NCBI GenBank assembly: GCA_035771165.1
Contig: JAWNZC010000408.1
Coordinates: 1,426,001 to 1,490,000 of the forward strand
DNA length: 64,000 nt
Reading direction: 5' to 3'
Source: Paragorgia papillata
Taxonomy: Eukaryota; Cnidaria; Anthozoa; Scleralcyonacea; Coralliidae
This document shows positions 1-10,292 of the stretch, one piece after another. Within the stretch, counting starts at the first letter, position 1. Every line of letters begins with the position of its first letter. The notes under the pieces are model-generated. The model was not told the origin of the DNA. It saw only the letters and a program-made list of their open reading frames with translations, and did not search any database. Position numbers and translations under genes: made by a program.

Positions 1-73
1 AGGGTGCTAATCTCGACACGCGTGGAGTCCATTTGACACGCGTGTAGAAAAAGCGAGGGAGACGAAATCTGGG

Positions 74-166
<93 letters not shown>

Positions 167-395
167 CATCAAAACACAAGTTTGGGTTACTTCATGAGAA
201 CTTTATTCACAACAAATTTGTTTCGTATGGCAAGCGCGAAGCTCGCCACACTAAACAAATTTGTTGTGAATAAAGTTCTTATGAAGTAACCCAAATTTGT
301 GTTTTGATGTTATACCGCTCTGCTTCGGCATTGAGCACTCTACCCGTATGATTTTGTACTCGATACTAGTTATCAACACATCTATATATATATTT
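1..395 (+). repeat. Dispersed repeat X, copy 1 (double-ACACGCGTG head + TA tract + fold-back)
   Basis: It starts with a head containing two ACACGCGTG-type palindromes, followed by a (TA)n tract (about 79-164), a fold-back (165-311) and a short tail. The same order recurs at 6167-6535, and the head alone recurs at 20647-20700 and 36757-36810. It is therefore a dispersed element of unknown class. No coding capacity is seen. The left edge may be cut by the window. Confidence 0.7.
165..311. repeat. Fold-back (hairpin) sequence
   Basis: Two 59-base arms (165-223 and 253-311) are inverted copies with about two mismatches and are separated by a 29-base loop. The arms begin AACATCAAAACACAAG. The same structure lies at 6276-6422. 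It is a MITE-like fold-back and any short open frame across it is fortuitous. Confidence 0.85.
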
Positions 396-713
396 CTAAA
401 ACTCATTAATAATTCATGAGGAAAACACAAAGAAAATCCATGTTTAATGAGTGTCTGCAGGGGCGGCGTGGGTCTCAAATAGGGCCCGGGAAATGATATG
501 CTAGGGGCCCACTTTTAGGGGGGGGGGTGTGGAAAATTGGGGTGTGGAAACAGCTACCAATAAAAAGGATAAATTGTAAATGAGAATGCAGAAACTTTAT
601 ATTCATTAAGCTAAAAACTTAGAAGAAACTGTATTTAGTGTGATTACATAATGGCATGTGCGTCTCTAATATTTACTCTGATGGTGGAAATAGTTTGTTC
701 GGGTTGATTTGAG

Positions 714-911
714 CTAGAGAACACTTCGTTGACTTTCGATACTGCCATCAATTTCCTCAAGTTCATCATTTGAAGTTGGCAGAATTCCTAACGTGTTAGC
801 TGTTGTTAGCTCGTCACCTGGGCCAAGCGGAGGTGGGATTTCTACACAAAATGTCACTAGGTCAGACTTATTTATTTCGTCATTGCGCATTTTCAACGAG
901 CACGTAAACAA
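714..911 (-). pseudogene. Possible second coding fragment of the hAT transposase
   Basis: A 65-codon minus-strand frame downstream of the N-terminal fragment in the same element. It is acidic and Pro/Gly-rich (PPPLGPGDEL, then a Glu/Asp-rich end). The linker between the N-terminal zinc-binding region and the catalytic core of DUF4371-type hAT transposases often looks like this, but no conserved motif is present. The assignment rests only on position within the element. Confidence 0.3.
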
Positions 912-1485
912 GACTCGTCATTTTCGATAATCTGTCATTCTGTCTTAACTTCCAATAACGTAATAGTGTAATAGCGCACGAGATGAAATTCACACATATG
1001 TCAGATGATTGAAATTTGAAATTCTACCCGGCATTTGGGCGGAAACTACCGAAGAGTGTTGCGCCCGCGGCACAACTTCGCTCAGGTTTCATACAAATTA
1101 TATACCGTAATAACCGTATAGCGGTATATAGAAACTTAGAAATTTAAAAACAAATGAAACAATAATATATTTGCGGTTCCTATCAAGTTTTTGAGTGAAT
1201 GCGCAAAAGAAAGCTGGTGTAGACGGCCGTAATGTATTTAAGAATTTGAAGTTTTCTATTTGCGCGAGCGCAGGTGGCGGTCGGCCCGAACTTAAGTGCC
1301 TAACAAAGCTTAACTCAAGCGCTTCAACATTAATAGATTACCCAAATTGAAAAATCAATTTAATAACTATATCAGTATATCACTAAACATACTTTAAGTC
1401 TTTAACCAATATGTAGTAATAAAGATACAAATAAATAAGTTACCGAGCTGTTGTAAGGTAAGCCTTTAGCCATGGGCACAATTTA

Positions 1486-1674
1486 TTATAAATTACCTGT
1501 TGAGACTGTTGTTTCATTGGCTTTGAAGAAGGACGTTAGCGGTTTCACATTCTTCGAGCTTTCAAATAAGAGCTTTGTTTCTTGTTCTCGTCGCTTTTGA
1601 GACCCACTTTTATGTTTTTTCTTAGGAAGAACATTCCCAGAATCACGCGTACTATGCGCTCTTTTGTCAACCAT
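1486..1674 (-). pseudogene. hAT transposase N-terminal fragment
   Basis: A 62-codon frame starting MVDKRAHSTRD, followed by a Lys/Arg-rich block (PKKKHKSGSQKRREQETK) and a hydrophobic LTSFF motif. A basic block followed by a short L-x-x-F-F box is typical of the N-terminus of ZMYM/DUF4371-type hAT transposases. The frame ends soon after, at what would be an exon end or a deletion point, and no RNase H-like core or hAT dimerization domain remains between the element's TIRs. It is a relic, not a working gene. Confidence 0.5.
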
Positions 1675-2124
1675 TTACAGTCAATGACTACGGCATATTT
1701 ATGGCTTCAATACGCGCAAATGCGCAATGAAATAATGTGAACTCTGTTACTCAGACCGGAAGTATATGCTTGACGGGTACCGCAGGGCTCGGGGGCCTAG
1801 CTGGCCAATAGTTGGAGCCATGACTTAGCATCGTTACTCGTCAGTGAAATATAATTGGCAACCTGCAGGGCCTCCAGCACTGAGCACACAGCAGTTTTAA
1901 ATTTCACAACTATGCACGTTTACGCGCAAACGCGCTTTCGCACACGACCGAACGCTTTACTCCAGGGCCGTTTTACACATCATCGGGGCCCATCTTTCTT
2001 CACATTTTTAGGGCCCACCAGCTAGAATTCTAGGGGCAATTGGGGCCCACCAGGCTAGAAATCCTTGGGGCCCACCGGGAAATTTCCCGGTCTCCCGGTG
2101 GGCCACGCCGCCCCTGAGTGTCTG

Positions 2125-2347
2125 TATACGTGATACAGATTCCTCTTGATTTACATAAGTTTTAGCTTTGATTTTCTCGACTTAGACAACGTTTTTTTAG
2201 AAAAATTACTACGCCAATGAACTAACCAAATCGAATCGTTTTAGAAGTCATTTACAGAATTCGTGTCCGTTCTGTATCGGGATACAGGCACTCGGCTTCG
2301 CCTCGTGTCTGTATACCCCGATACAGAACGGCCACTCATTCTGTAAA
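2125..2347. repeat. Dispersed repeat Y, right part, ending in a hairpin
   Basis: Together with about 400-457 this is the sequence into which the hAT element inserted. It resembles 22690-22930 and 38716-38960 (shared ACTCATTAATAATTCATGA and TTTAGCTTTGATTTTCT segments). Its right end, 2251-2347, folds into a hairpin whose arms contain TTTACAGAAT and TTCTGTATCGGGATACAG. A short (TA)n follows at 2355-2376. Confidence 0.65.
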
Positions 2348-2409
2348 TAGTACATATATATATATATATATATATCAGTAATCTGGAGTAAAAAACATCA
2401 GAACACATT

Positions 2410-2493
2410 TTTCACCAATTTTCAGATTTTTTTGCATGTCCGGATATCCAAAAATTTTCCTGATTTTTTGCATCTCCGGGCATGCAAAAATTT
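2410..2493 (+). repeat. Orphan two-unit copy of the GCATGtccgGGCATGC minisatellite
   Basis: Two degenerate units of the ~37-bp repeat that forms the large array at 8023-8586. It shows that the unit occurs outside the main array. Confidence 0.7.
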
Positions 2494-3060
2494 CGATCAG
2501 TGGTGTTAGTATAGATTTCTAAATGCTCGAATCTTCGTCTCTTCGAACATGTTTTTGCACTTGCAGACTTGGAGTCGCTGAAGACTTGCAGTTCTTGTAG
2601 ATTTGGAGAAGTTTATTTGTCTAATTGCTCAATAAGCAATGACCCGTATAGTCCATGTTCAGTTAACTCTATTTTTAATGAAACAGGAGAGCATTTTCTA
2701 AAACTAATAAGTTGAGCATTAAGCATTAGCGTAGTCAGGAAAATGCTATAATTGGTAAATGCCTAGACATGCCTGCACTGAACACACGAAAGTCATAACT
2801 AGGCCGTTGACCTCAGGCCAGGGATTATTATACCTGGCAGTTCTTGATTAGCTAGGGGTTTACCGCTCAAGCACTATATGTTACTAAGTTTCGAGAAAAG
2901 TTCACAAATGTTTTGTTACTTTGTTTTACGTTCAGTAATATTTAAACAGCACGCGGGTCAAATGAATCCAAACGCTTCTATTGTCTGCTTGCTCATGCAG
3001 TATTTAATTTTATTATATAAAATAGAGTGTTTTATTGATTTTTCCGCCACTAATAAAAGT
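2494..3060. other. No gene seen
   Basis: AT-rich sequence without a credible open frame, RNA gene or clear repeat structure. Confidence 0.5.
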
Positions 3061-3111
3061 GATAATCTCACATGTGCGATTATTTATGATATCGCACATG
3101 TGACGATTATC
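3061..3111. repeat. Short hairpin
   Basis: The arms GATAATC-CACATGTGCGAT and ATCGCACATGTG-GATTATC pair around a short AT loop. Confidence 0.75.
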
Positions 3112-3152
3112 GCTGAATCAGCATTATGGTTTAATGCAATTTTTGCAAGGCA

Positions 3153-3320
3153 ATAGAGCGTTTTCACTCACGTGATCGGTGGCCCCATTGGGGTGGTGAA
3201 ACAATACGAAATATTTGAATAAGAAAGAGCTAATTCCCATACCGTACACCAATATGGCCGCCATTTCATTGTTTTGGTACACCAATATGGCCGCCGTGAC
3301 GTCAGATGAAAACGCTCTAT
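3153..3320. mobile_element. MITE with ATAGAGCGTTTTCA ends
   Basis: A 168-bp element with terminal inverted repeats ATAGAGCGTTTTCA. It has internal direct repeats CACCAATATGGCCGCC at about 3248-3262 and 3282-3296. I recognise this end sequence as a common cnidarian MITE from memory, not from a search. A TA duplication is possible but cannot be separated from the TIR. Confidence 0.7.
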
Positions 3321-3350
3321 AGGACAATTTTTTTATATAATAAACAGAAC

Positions 3351-3485
3351 AATACATGGATGCTTGGAAATATGAAATTTATTTCTCGTGTTGAACAGGA
3401 TATGTCACTCGTTCGCGTCGCTCACTCGTGAGATATCCTGGTCAACACTCGAAATAAATTTCATATTTCCGCGCATCCATGTATT
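3351..3485. repeat. Fold-back sequence
   Basis: Arms of about 55 bases (AATACATGGATG... and its inverse ...CATCCATGTATT) surround a loop of CTCGTTCGCGTCGCTCACTC type. It is MITE-like. Confidence 0.8.
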
Positions 3486-6166
3486 ATTCTCTATATATAA
3501 AAATGCGGGCAATGTGTCAGTTCAGTGAGTGAGAAACAATTTTACTTAAAAAAGTAAACAAAGGCATAGACTAACAACTTCGGTGTCAAAGACCATCACA
3601 AACCTTCCAAACCAGGCCGGTTTATTCATTAATTGTGCATGCTGAACCTTTGAAACCCTATGACACCAGACTATATATGAAATGAAATAGTTTTGTGAAT
3701 AATTTTTGGATAAATGGGGGGAGGGATGGTAGTACCCTGTTCCAGTTTGACTAGATGAAATCAAAACAGAGACCAGATACTGAACTAGACCAAATAAATT
3801 ACGTTCTAAAAAGTATTATGTCCAGACCAAAACAGTAATTTAGAAAAGAGTGACATCCACATATATAGCTCGTATACGCCCCTCTAATATGCATGCAATA
3901 ACGAGTAATTGTTGTGGATATCGATGGCTAGGAATGGATCCAAAGTTCAGGGTACTTGCACGCAACATTTTAATCGTATGTCATACTTAATTAAATCTGC
4001 TCTTTTCCAATCACCAAATGACACCTTGGCGGTAGTAAACAATAATTTGCCAACGTCAAGACTCCCAGGTCAAGACTTGTGATAAATCTCATCACCCTTA
4101 ATTTTTGAGTGAAAAGCATTGCCATAGTACAATATATCTATCCACATGCACTGACAAAGAAAATCTATAAATTACCGACTTTTGCTGGACATGTTATTTA
4201 TACCAGGATGTGCGCTGGGGATAGCGCCAACTCGAGTCTCGATCTCCAGTGCAGTTCATACTTCTTGAACAGAACGAGGCACAAACCCAAAACGCTTTTT
4301 CCCATCCTAGTATTTTCAGTTAAGGTCTCGCATACAGCTGGTAGCTATAGTACCAAGAGGGCGACTGCTTTAGTTATATGATAGCGTTTATTGTGGTTAG
4401 AAGACAAGTTCATGGTGAAGACAGCACTTGCCCCGGAGAACAAGCCAGCCCATTTTCAGCTATTTTGATATTATATAATCCCACAAATAAATTGCGGACA
4501 GGCAATATCATGCATAGCTTAGTTGCAGCACGGAAAGCGGGTTATGTCTGGGTAAAGACTATGGACAAATCTAAAGATCGACCTGGTGAAAGTTGCCCCC
4601 ATGCATACACGTAACACATTGATAAAACGCAGCTACCAAACTGTTACCCACTTATCCTTGTCCCTCGCTTGTGATAAGTACAGTCAGTCTAGTTTGGTTT
4701 CAGCGCTTCACTAGTACTTCTAGTTAACCAGGCTCAGGGTGCGCATGTGTAATTATCAAATTTAAGTTAACTTGGGTGAAAGCCAGAGATACTCCTAGAT
4801 TCAAACACTAAATTTATGTTTGTAAAAGTTGCTTGTCTAGATCAAATAGATCAGTACTATTAATATAGATTCTATGTTTCTAGATGTGTTCAAAGGCTAT
4901 GCTTTAGCAGCAGAAGTGTTGCTGATTAAATTCAGTATTGAAATATAGGACTAGCAGTGCTGCAAAATTTTGATAGCGACATTCTGTAAATTCAAAAACC
5001 AACAATAACGATTTTAAAACTGCGACAGCCTACACTACAATACCCTATGATAAACAGGACCCCATATAGCCTGTGTGCTTGCTTAAATTACACAAATTGA
5101 TTGAGTCTGCACGCGCAGGCTAGGCCCCGTAAAACGTAATATGTGGGCGTTCGATCGACAACCGAGCACCCGTGTGACGCAGTCTATCGCCGCCACTTCC
5201 CCCGCTTCTCTCCACCCCTGTCAACACGTTAAAGAGTATATATACCACAGAATAAATTTATTCTGTGGGAAATTCGTCACATCTGACCGCGGGTTTGCAG
5301 AGTAACTCGGTTAATACCGACACCAAAGGGAAACGCAGAAATGTAATGTCCGTATTATGCGGGGGTTCTTATAATAAACGTCATCGACACATGTTTCATC
5401 GATAAAAAGTCCGAAGGCTAGAAAGCATACAATTTAAAAGTAACTTTTCTAGCCGAGTAACTCGACTCCGTATATGCTAGTCCAGAAAAACTCACGAAGA
5501 CTACTCACTGATCTCTATAGATTAGTGAGACTACTCTTTGTTTCTCTTTGTGATCTGATACATTCAAATATAATCGCCTCTGCTCACAAGCAGAACTATA
5601 TTCTTATTTCTACTCCAACAAACAAAAAGATTATGAAACTTTCCTTGACGTTGATTTGCTTTATATATTAATTTCCTTATTCTCGCTTGACAATTTGTTT
5701 ACACATGCTGTCGATAATAGTAGTATTGTCGCCCCAACAGGATATTAATTAATAAATCTCATTTTAACCACTCATACTTCATGCTGTGTGCTCTTCTGTG
5801 AAGATTTTGTTTGAATCCGAAATTTCAAAAGTCCAAAACCGAAAACCAGATGTTCTTTGTTTAGTAGGAGTGAAAGTTAAGATTATCACATTTATAGTTG
5901 CTTTATTTGTTTGCATGTGGCTCAAAAGTCAAAACCTATACATAATACATAAGCAGTCACTGGTCGGCAACATAAGATCGAATTATTACAGCGGTGGGGA
6001 ACGTATTTCGTCGTTTACCTCCGTAAAATAGAGGTCTGATATTCGCTTTCAAAGAAAGCAACTTGTATAATTAGAGAAATATGAAGAAACCACAACTGCT
6101 CTCCTATACATATTAAAAGCCACCGCGATATTCAATAAACGTCAAACTAATATAATCCTCGAGCCC
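3486..6166. other. Long stretch without a recognisable gene
   Basis: Several open frames of 60-90 codons occur here (for example 4109-4381 and 5786-6031). None shows a motif, a biased composition or a spliceable partner, so they are treated as chance. One perfect 24-base palindrome, CCACAGAATAAA and its complement, lies at about 5248-5271. Confidence 0.5.
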
Positions 6167-6245
6167 AGGGTGCTAATCTCGACACGCGTGGAGTCCATTT
6201 GACACACGTGTAGAAAAAGCGAGGGAGACGAAATCTGGGAAATAG

Positions 6246-6276
<31 letters not shown>

Positions 6277-6491
6277 ACATCAAAACACAAGTTTGGGTTA
6301 CTTCATAAGAACTTTATTCACAACAAATTTGTTTCGTATGGCAAGCGCGAAGCTCGCCACACTAAACAAATTTGTTGTGAATAAAGTTCTTATGAAGTAA
6401 CCCAAATTTGTGTTTTGATGTTATACCGCTCTGCTTCGGCATTGACCACTCTACCCGTATGATTTTGTACTCGATACTAGTTATCAACACA

Positions 6492-6535
<44 letters not shown>
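6167..6535 (+). repeat. Dispersed repeat X, copy 2
   Basis: The second copy of the repeat at 1-395, with the same head (one base changed in the second palindrome), a shorter first (TA)n tract, the 6276-6422 fold-back and a closing (TA)n tract at about 6493-6534. The Penelope-like element starts immediately after this tract. Confidence 0.75.
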
Positions 6536-6539
<4 letters not shown>

Positions 6540-6564
6540 AAGTTCAAAGACTCAACAGGTTTGA

Positions 6565-6635
6565 TTAGACATTTTATTACTATTTAGTTTCGTGCCACAA
6601 ATATTGTGTGGTACTCTTCAGATAAAATGGTCTAA
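6565..6635 (-). ncRNA. Hammerhead ribozyme (type I) of the Penelope-like element
   Basis: On the minus strand all three helices and both core strands are present. Stem I pairs TTAGAC(C)ATTTTAT with ATAAAATGTCTAA, 13 pairs with one bulged C. The first core strand is CTGAAGA, fitting CUGANGA. Stem II opens G-C and U-A, has one mismatch, then pairs CCACA with TGTGG. The second core strand is GAA, followed by stem III ACTA/TAGT with a tiny loop. Cleavage is predicted after the A of the GUA triplet. Hammerheads in Penelope-like elements are established knowledge; this copy was found by hand-folding. Activity is untested. Confidence 0.85.
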
Positions 6636-6887
6636 TGACTAAGATGTAGTTACAGAGATGGTTATATAAGTGTCTAGATAGGGATTATTTGGAAATTCTT
6701 AACGTTCATTCGTTAGTTTGAATATTCAAAGGTTTTAACCGTTTTTTTAGTGATATAGTATATGTACATGAATATATCCACTTGTGGTTGGTAAGTGGTT
6801 GTCAAAAATGAACATGGAACAGATCCCGGAAGGATTAACATTAGTAAATAGGGTTATAGCCGTATGTTATAAATATACATTGTGAGG

Positions 6888-7769
6888 TTATGTTACAGAG
6901 TTTCTTAAAAGAAATTTATTAGCATGTCTACATGATGAAACAAGTTCGTTACGTTTGTTTAGTGTGGCCAGAGAAGGTTTGCAGATGATAAAATATTTCT
7001 CCCACAGGCATAAGCTACATTTGTTTGAGGTGTTATTGTAGGGCTTGGCTTGTTTGATAATTCTCCACTTAATGTTGAACTCAGCGTTTTTATCTTTAAG
7101 CTCCCAGACATGTTTACTCGGCTCAGTGGAAAGTTTCTTTTCTCGGTGTTTGAATGATGCTTTGTGGTTCGTAAATCTCGTTTTGAATGTGTTTGCAGTG
7201 AGTCCGATGTATGTTTGGTTGGGTTTGTTGTCGTTGGTGATTACTGTAGCTTGGTAAACAACTGACTTAGTTAGGCATTTGCCAAGTATAGGGCAATCGT
7301 CAGGTTTTCTGCAGTTACATTGATTTGGCGTTGATGTTTGTTGTATTGTCTTCTTTAGGATGGTCTTGTTGTGTCCGTCGATGGTTTGTTTTATGTTGGT
7401 CATGCAACTGTAACTAATCTTAACAGTGTTTTTGTTGAAGATTTTGTGCAAGCAATGATTCTCATGAAATTCTTCATTAAGAATTTTAAGAAACGTTTGG
7501 CCGATGTTGGTGGCAACGTTGCTGCTGTATGGTGGGTTGTACCATGTGATGTTCCTGTGTCGCTTTCTCGTTTTGTTGGTGTGGTCGTTAGGTGGTGTTG
7601 GGGGTTGGAATTTCAGTTTGTGTTTGTACCCACTGTGTTCAAGAGCTCTTTGGTATAGGGGTGCTGTGCGGTTAAATGAGTTTTCGTCAGATGAATTGTC
7701 AGAGAGTCGTTTGTTAATGGCTTCGGGTAAGTTCTTGATGATTATTGGTGGGTGGTCAGATTTGGTGTG

Positions 7770-7772
<3 letters not shown>
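6888..7772 (-). pseudogene. Penelope-like element ORF, C-terminal part with GIY-YIG endonuclease
   Basis: An open frame of 294 codons with no usable ATG at its 5' edge, because the element is truncated. In order it shows a linker with the motifs ITWYNPPYSSNV and IGQTFLKIL, a Cys cluster (CNCRKPDDCP, then GKC), the GIY-YIG domain (VVYQATV then TYIGLT, about residues 165-180), the catalytic-type Arg in FKTRFTNH, W-x-LK, a conserved Glu in CLWEKYFI, and LNKRNEL...CRH at the end. The GIY tripeptide is represented by VVYQA/YIGLT, as is usual in Penelope-like elements. The frame is intact but cannot encode a full retrotransposase. The region is single-copy in the window. Confidence 0.85.
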
Positions 7773-7782
<10 letters not shown>

Positions 7783-7828
<46 letters not shown>

Positions 7829-7838
7829 TATATATATA
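7783..7838. repeat. (TA)n microsatellite at the Penelope 5' truncation point
   Basis: An almost pure TA tract that directly abuts the truncated coding region of the Penelope-like element. Confidence 0.9.
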
Positions 7839-8022
7839 AATAAAAAATATAAAACTAAATCAGTATAAAATCTCAATCAAGTCTCTATATTTTGCTTTAC
7901 TGAAAGGTACAAACCGCCGGTTTAAAAAAAAACTACTGGAAGATCGTAAATAAAGCTAAGAGCTTTTAACAAGACTAACCCAGTGCAAAAATTGAATCAA
8001 ACGCGACAAAAACACAGTGCAG

Positions 8023-8586
8023 GTTTTTTGCATATCCAGGCATGCAGAAGTTTTAAGATTTTTTGCATGTCCAGGCATGCAAAAATATTCAGATTTTTTG
8101 GCATGTCGGGGCACGCAAAATTTTTCTGATTTCATTGCTTGTCTGGCCATGCAAAAATTTTCTGATTTTCTTGCATGTCTGGGCATGCAAAAATTTTCAG
8201 ATTTTTTGCATCTCCGGGCATGCAAAAATTTTCAAACTTTGCATGTCTGGGCAAGCAAAAGTTTTCAGACTTTTTGCATCTTTGGGCATGCAAAAATTTT
8301 CAGACATTTTGCATCTCCAGGCATGCAATAAAAAATTTTCAGATTTTTTTGCAGTCGTCCGGGTATCCAAAAATTTTCCTGATTTTTTGCATGTCTGGGC
8401 ATGCAAAAATTTTCAGATTTTTTGCATCTCCGGGTATTCAAAAAAATTCAGATTTTTTTGCATGTCTGGTTATGCAAAAAATTTCAGATTTTTTTGCATG
8501 TCCGGGCATGCAGAAATTTTCTGGGGTTTTTGTATGTCTGGGGATGCAAAAATTTTCAGATTTTTTTGCATGTCCGGGCATGCAAA
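8023..8586 (+). repeat. ~37-bp minisatellite, about 16 units, unit A
   Basis: Units have the form TTTTTTGCATGTCYGGGCATGCAAAAATTTTCAGA in outline. Each contains an imperfect palindrome GCATGtccgGGCATGC next to A and T runs. I count about 16 units of 34-38 bases. Long open frames on both strands simply read through the repeat (HAKIFRFF-like cycles) and are not evidence of a gene. The left edge of the tandem duplication lies in the fourth unit. Unit B keeps only five units, matching units 4-8. Confidence 0.9.
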
Positions 8587-8587
8587 A

Positions 8588-9512
8588 CGTTTCTAGTTGG
8601 CCCATATGTATCTAGTTGGCCTATATGGAAGCTGTATGTATTGAGGTAACTAAACCCAAAGCAAAACCTATTCTATTTACTTCTATTTATCGGCCTCCAA
8701 ATTCAAAAATTGAATTCATGGATGAATTACAAAATTATTTGCATAAATATATTAGATCACGAAGAAAAAGAGCTAATTGACTCTGGGGATTTAAACTGTG
8801 ACCTTTCTCTAAATAATCTACAAAGTCAATCAAAAAGTTTAATTGAAATTCTCAACCTACTTCAATTAAAACAACTTATATTGGAACCAACAAGAATTAC
8901 TAATAACCACGAGTCTTTACTAGATATATATAATTGCCACAAATCGACCTGATAAGATAAAAAAGTGTGGAGTAATTCATGTTGGAGTAAGTGATCATAG
9001 CCTTGTCTACACATGTCTAAAAGTTTCTGTTCCTAAGGAGAAACCTAAACTAATAGAAAGCAGATACTTTAAAAATTATAATATCAAGGATTTTAAAGAT
9101 CACTTATATTATGAGTTAAACAAAACAACCTGGGACTCAAATGATCCAAATCATCTTTGGGATCAATTCAAGAAAGCATTCAATTCAACCTCAGATATTT
9201 ATGCCCCTATTAAAATTCGTAAAGCTAGGAGTATGTATGCCCCATGGCTAACTACAAACATTAGACATGAGATGAACCACAGAGATTATTTGAAGAAAAA
9301 AGCAGTGAAAACTAAATCAGAATACTTTGAAAAAGCATACAAAGTACAACGTAATCACGTTAATAAACTAATTAAGAATGTTAAAGCTGAGTATTGTAAA
9401 ATCAGCATCGATCTTAACAAAAATAATCCCAAAGAGATGTGGAAAAATATAAACCAGGTACTCAGTGGTAAAGGTCGCTGTTCAAAGACCACAAGTATTA
9501 ATAAAATATATA
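8588..9512 (+). pseudogene. LINE (non-LTR retrotransposon) relic: C-terminal AP-endonuclease and linker, unit A
   Basis: Broken translation shows the hallmarks of the APE-type endonuclease of CR1/L2/RTE-like LINEs: SIYRPPNS, then GDLNCDL (catalytic Asp/Asn), LEPTRIT and VSDHSLVY (catalytic Asp-His). A basic region with APWLTTNIRHEM and MWKNINQVLSGKG follows, normally located between endonuclease and reverse transcriptase. No RT is present. Frameshifts: a 4-base insertion after YLHK (near 8749; absent from unit B), and another at the LLDIYN point shared by both copies. It starts where the minisatellite ends. Confidence 0.8.
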
Positions 9513-9724
9513 ACTTTACATATTTTGCTTTTCTCGAATAATAGTTCTTCCACATTAACCACATTTTAAATGATGGCCAGTTTTTCTGTCCACCCCCTGT
9601 ATGTTTGGGGGAAGAATGAAGCGTGGAAGGATTTATGTAGAACACATCTTTGGATAACCCTGAAATAGATCTTGTGATAACTTTATTATTCAAACGATGT
9701 TTATCTTCTGGCAACAAAGAACTA

Positions 9725-9975
9725 CAATCTTGGAAAAAATACCCGTAGACTTTTTGAAAACTATATCCAAATTTAAGAATACGTTATAAAAATATGCGTG
9801 TTCCTCCAAACTCATCCGCTTATTGCCCTAAAATTTCCTCCCCCTCCCCCCCTACACAATGTTGGTTAAGGTAAAGTCGATTTGCAAGTCATATCGTCTA
9901 AATACCAACATTGTGTAGGGGGGAGGGGGAAATGGTATAAAAATTCAAAAGTCTACGATTTTTTTTCCATGATTG
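9725..9975. mobile_element. TA-target MITE forming the left end of the composite element
   Basis: 251 bp with inverted termini CAATC(T/A)TGGAAAAAA. The internal hairpin has arms CCCCCTACACAATGTTGG and its inverse. It matches 12085-12336 with only a few differences, mostly in C/G runs. Confidence 0.85.
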
Positions 9976-10292
9976 TCTGAAAAAAGAGGACACGTAATCA
10001 TTTTCTGAGATTAATTGAACGTGAATTTTCAATATACAATTTGAGGAATATATAGGAGCGTATATCAGGAATATAGTTCAGGGCTTGATTTCATTTTTTT
10101 TATGACGGGGGGGGGGGGGTGGACAGTTTTGGATGTTGTCTGTAGACGATCTGTTTTCAGGTAAAACGTATTTTATTCAATTGGGTTCAGGTAATTTACT
10201 TGACCTGTCCAATTTTTAAACGTTGACGTGGTTACCTCTGAACAGTATTTTGATGGTAGTTATTCCACAATGGTAGCATTTTTTCATTTTAG

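Larger units (their letters stand above)
458..2116 (-). mobile_element. Non-autonomous hAT DNA transposon with 8-bp TSD
   Basis: The ends are 14-base terminal inverted repeats CAGGGGCGGCGTGG. They are flanked by a perfect 8-bp target-site duplication AGTGTCTG (450-457 and 2117-2124), which is diagnostic for the hAT superfamily. At 1659 bp it is too short for an intact transposase. Only an N-terminal fragment (1486-1674, minus) and a short acidic frame (714-911, minus) survive. Subterminal GGGCCC/CCCGGG-rich stretches lie near both ends. The host DNA is itself a dispersed repeat: joining the flanks restores similarity to 22690-22930. Confidence 0.9.
6536..7782 (-). mobile_element. 5'-truncated Penelope-like element (GIY-YIG type) with 3' hammerhead ribozyme
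   Basis: A minus-strand retroelement fragment. In the sense direction it begins at the (TA)n tract near 7783 inside the coding region, runs through the C-terminal linker and GIY-YIG endonuclease to a stop at 6888, and continues through a ~350-base 3' region carrying a hammerhead ribozyme (6565-6635). It ends at the second (TA)n tract (6493-6534). Reverse transcriptase sequence is absent. The order ORF, GIY-YIG, then terminal ribozyme matches what is known of EN+ Penelope-like elements. The TA tracts on both sides suggest insertion into TA-rich DNA. Confidence 0.85.

Noticed and set aside
8023..8586. CRISPR-like array
   Set aside because: Units are directly tandem without unique spacers, in eukaryotic DNA; it is a minisatellite.
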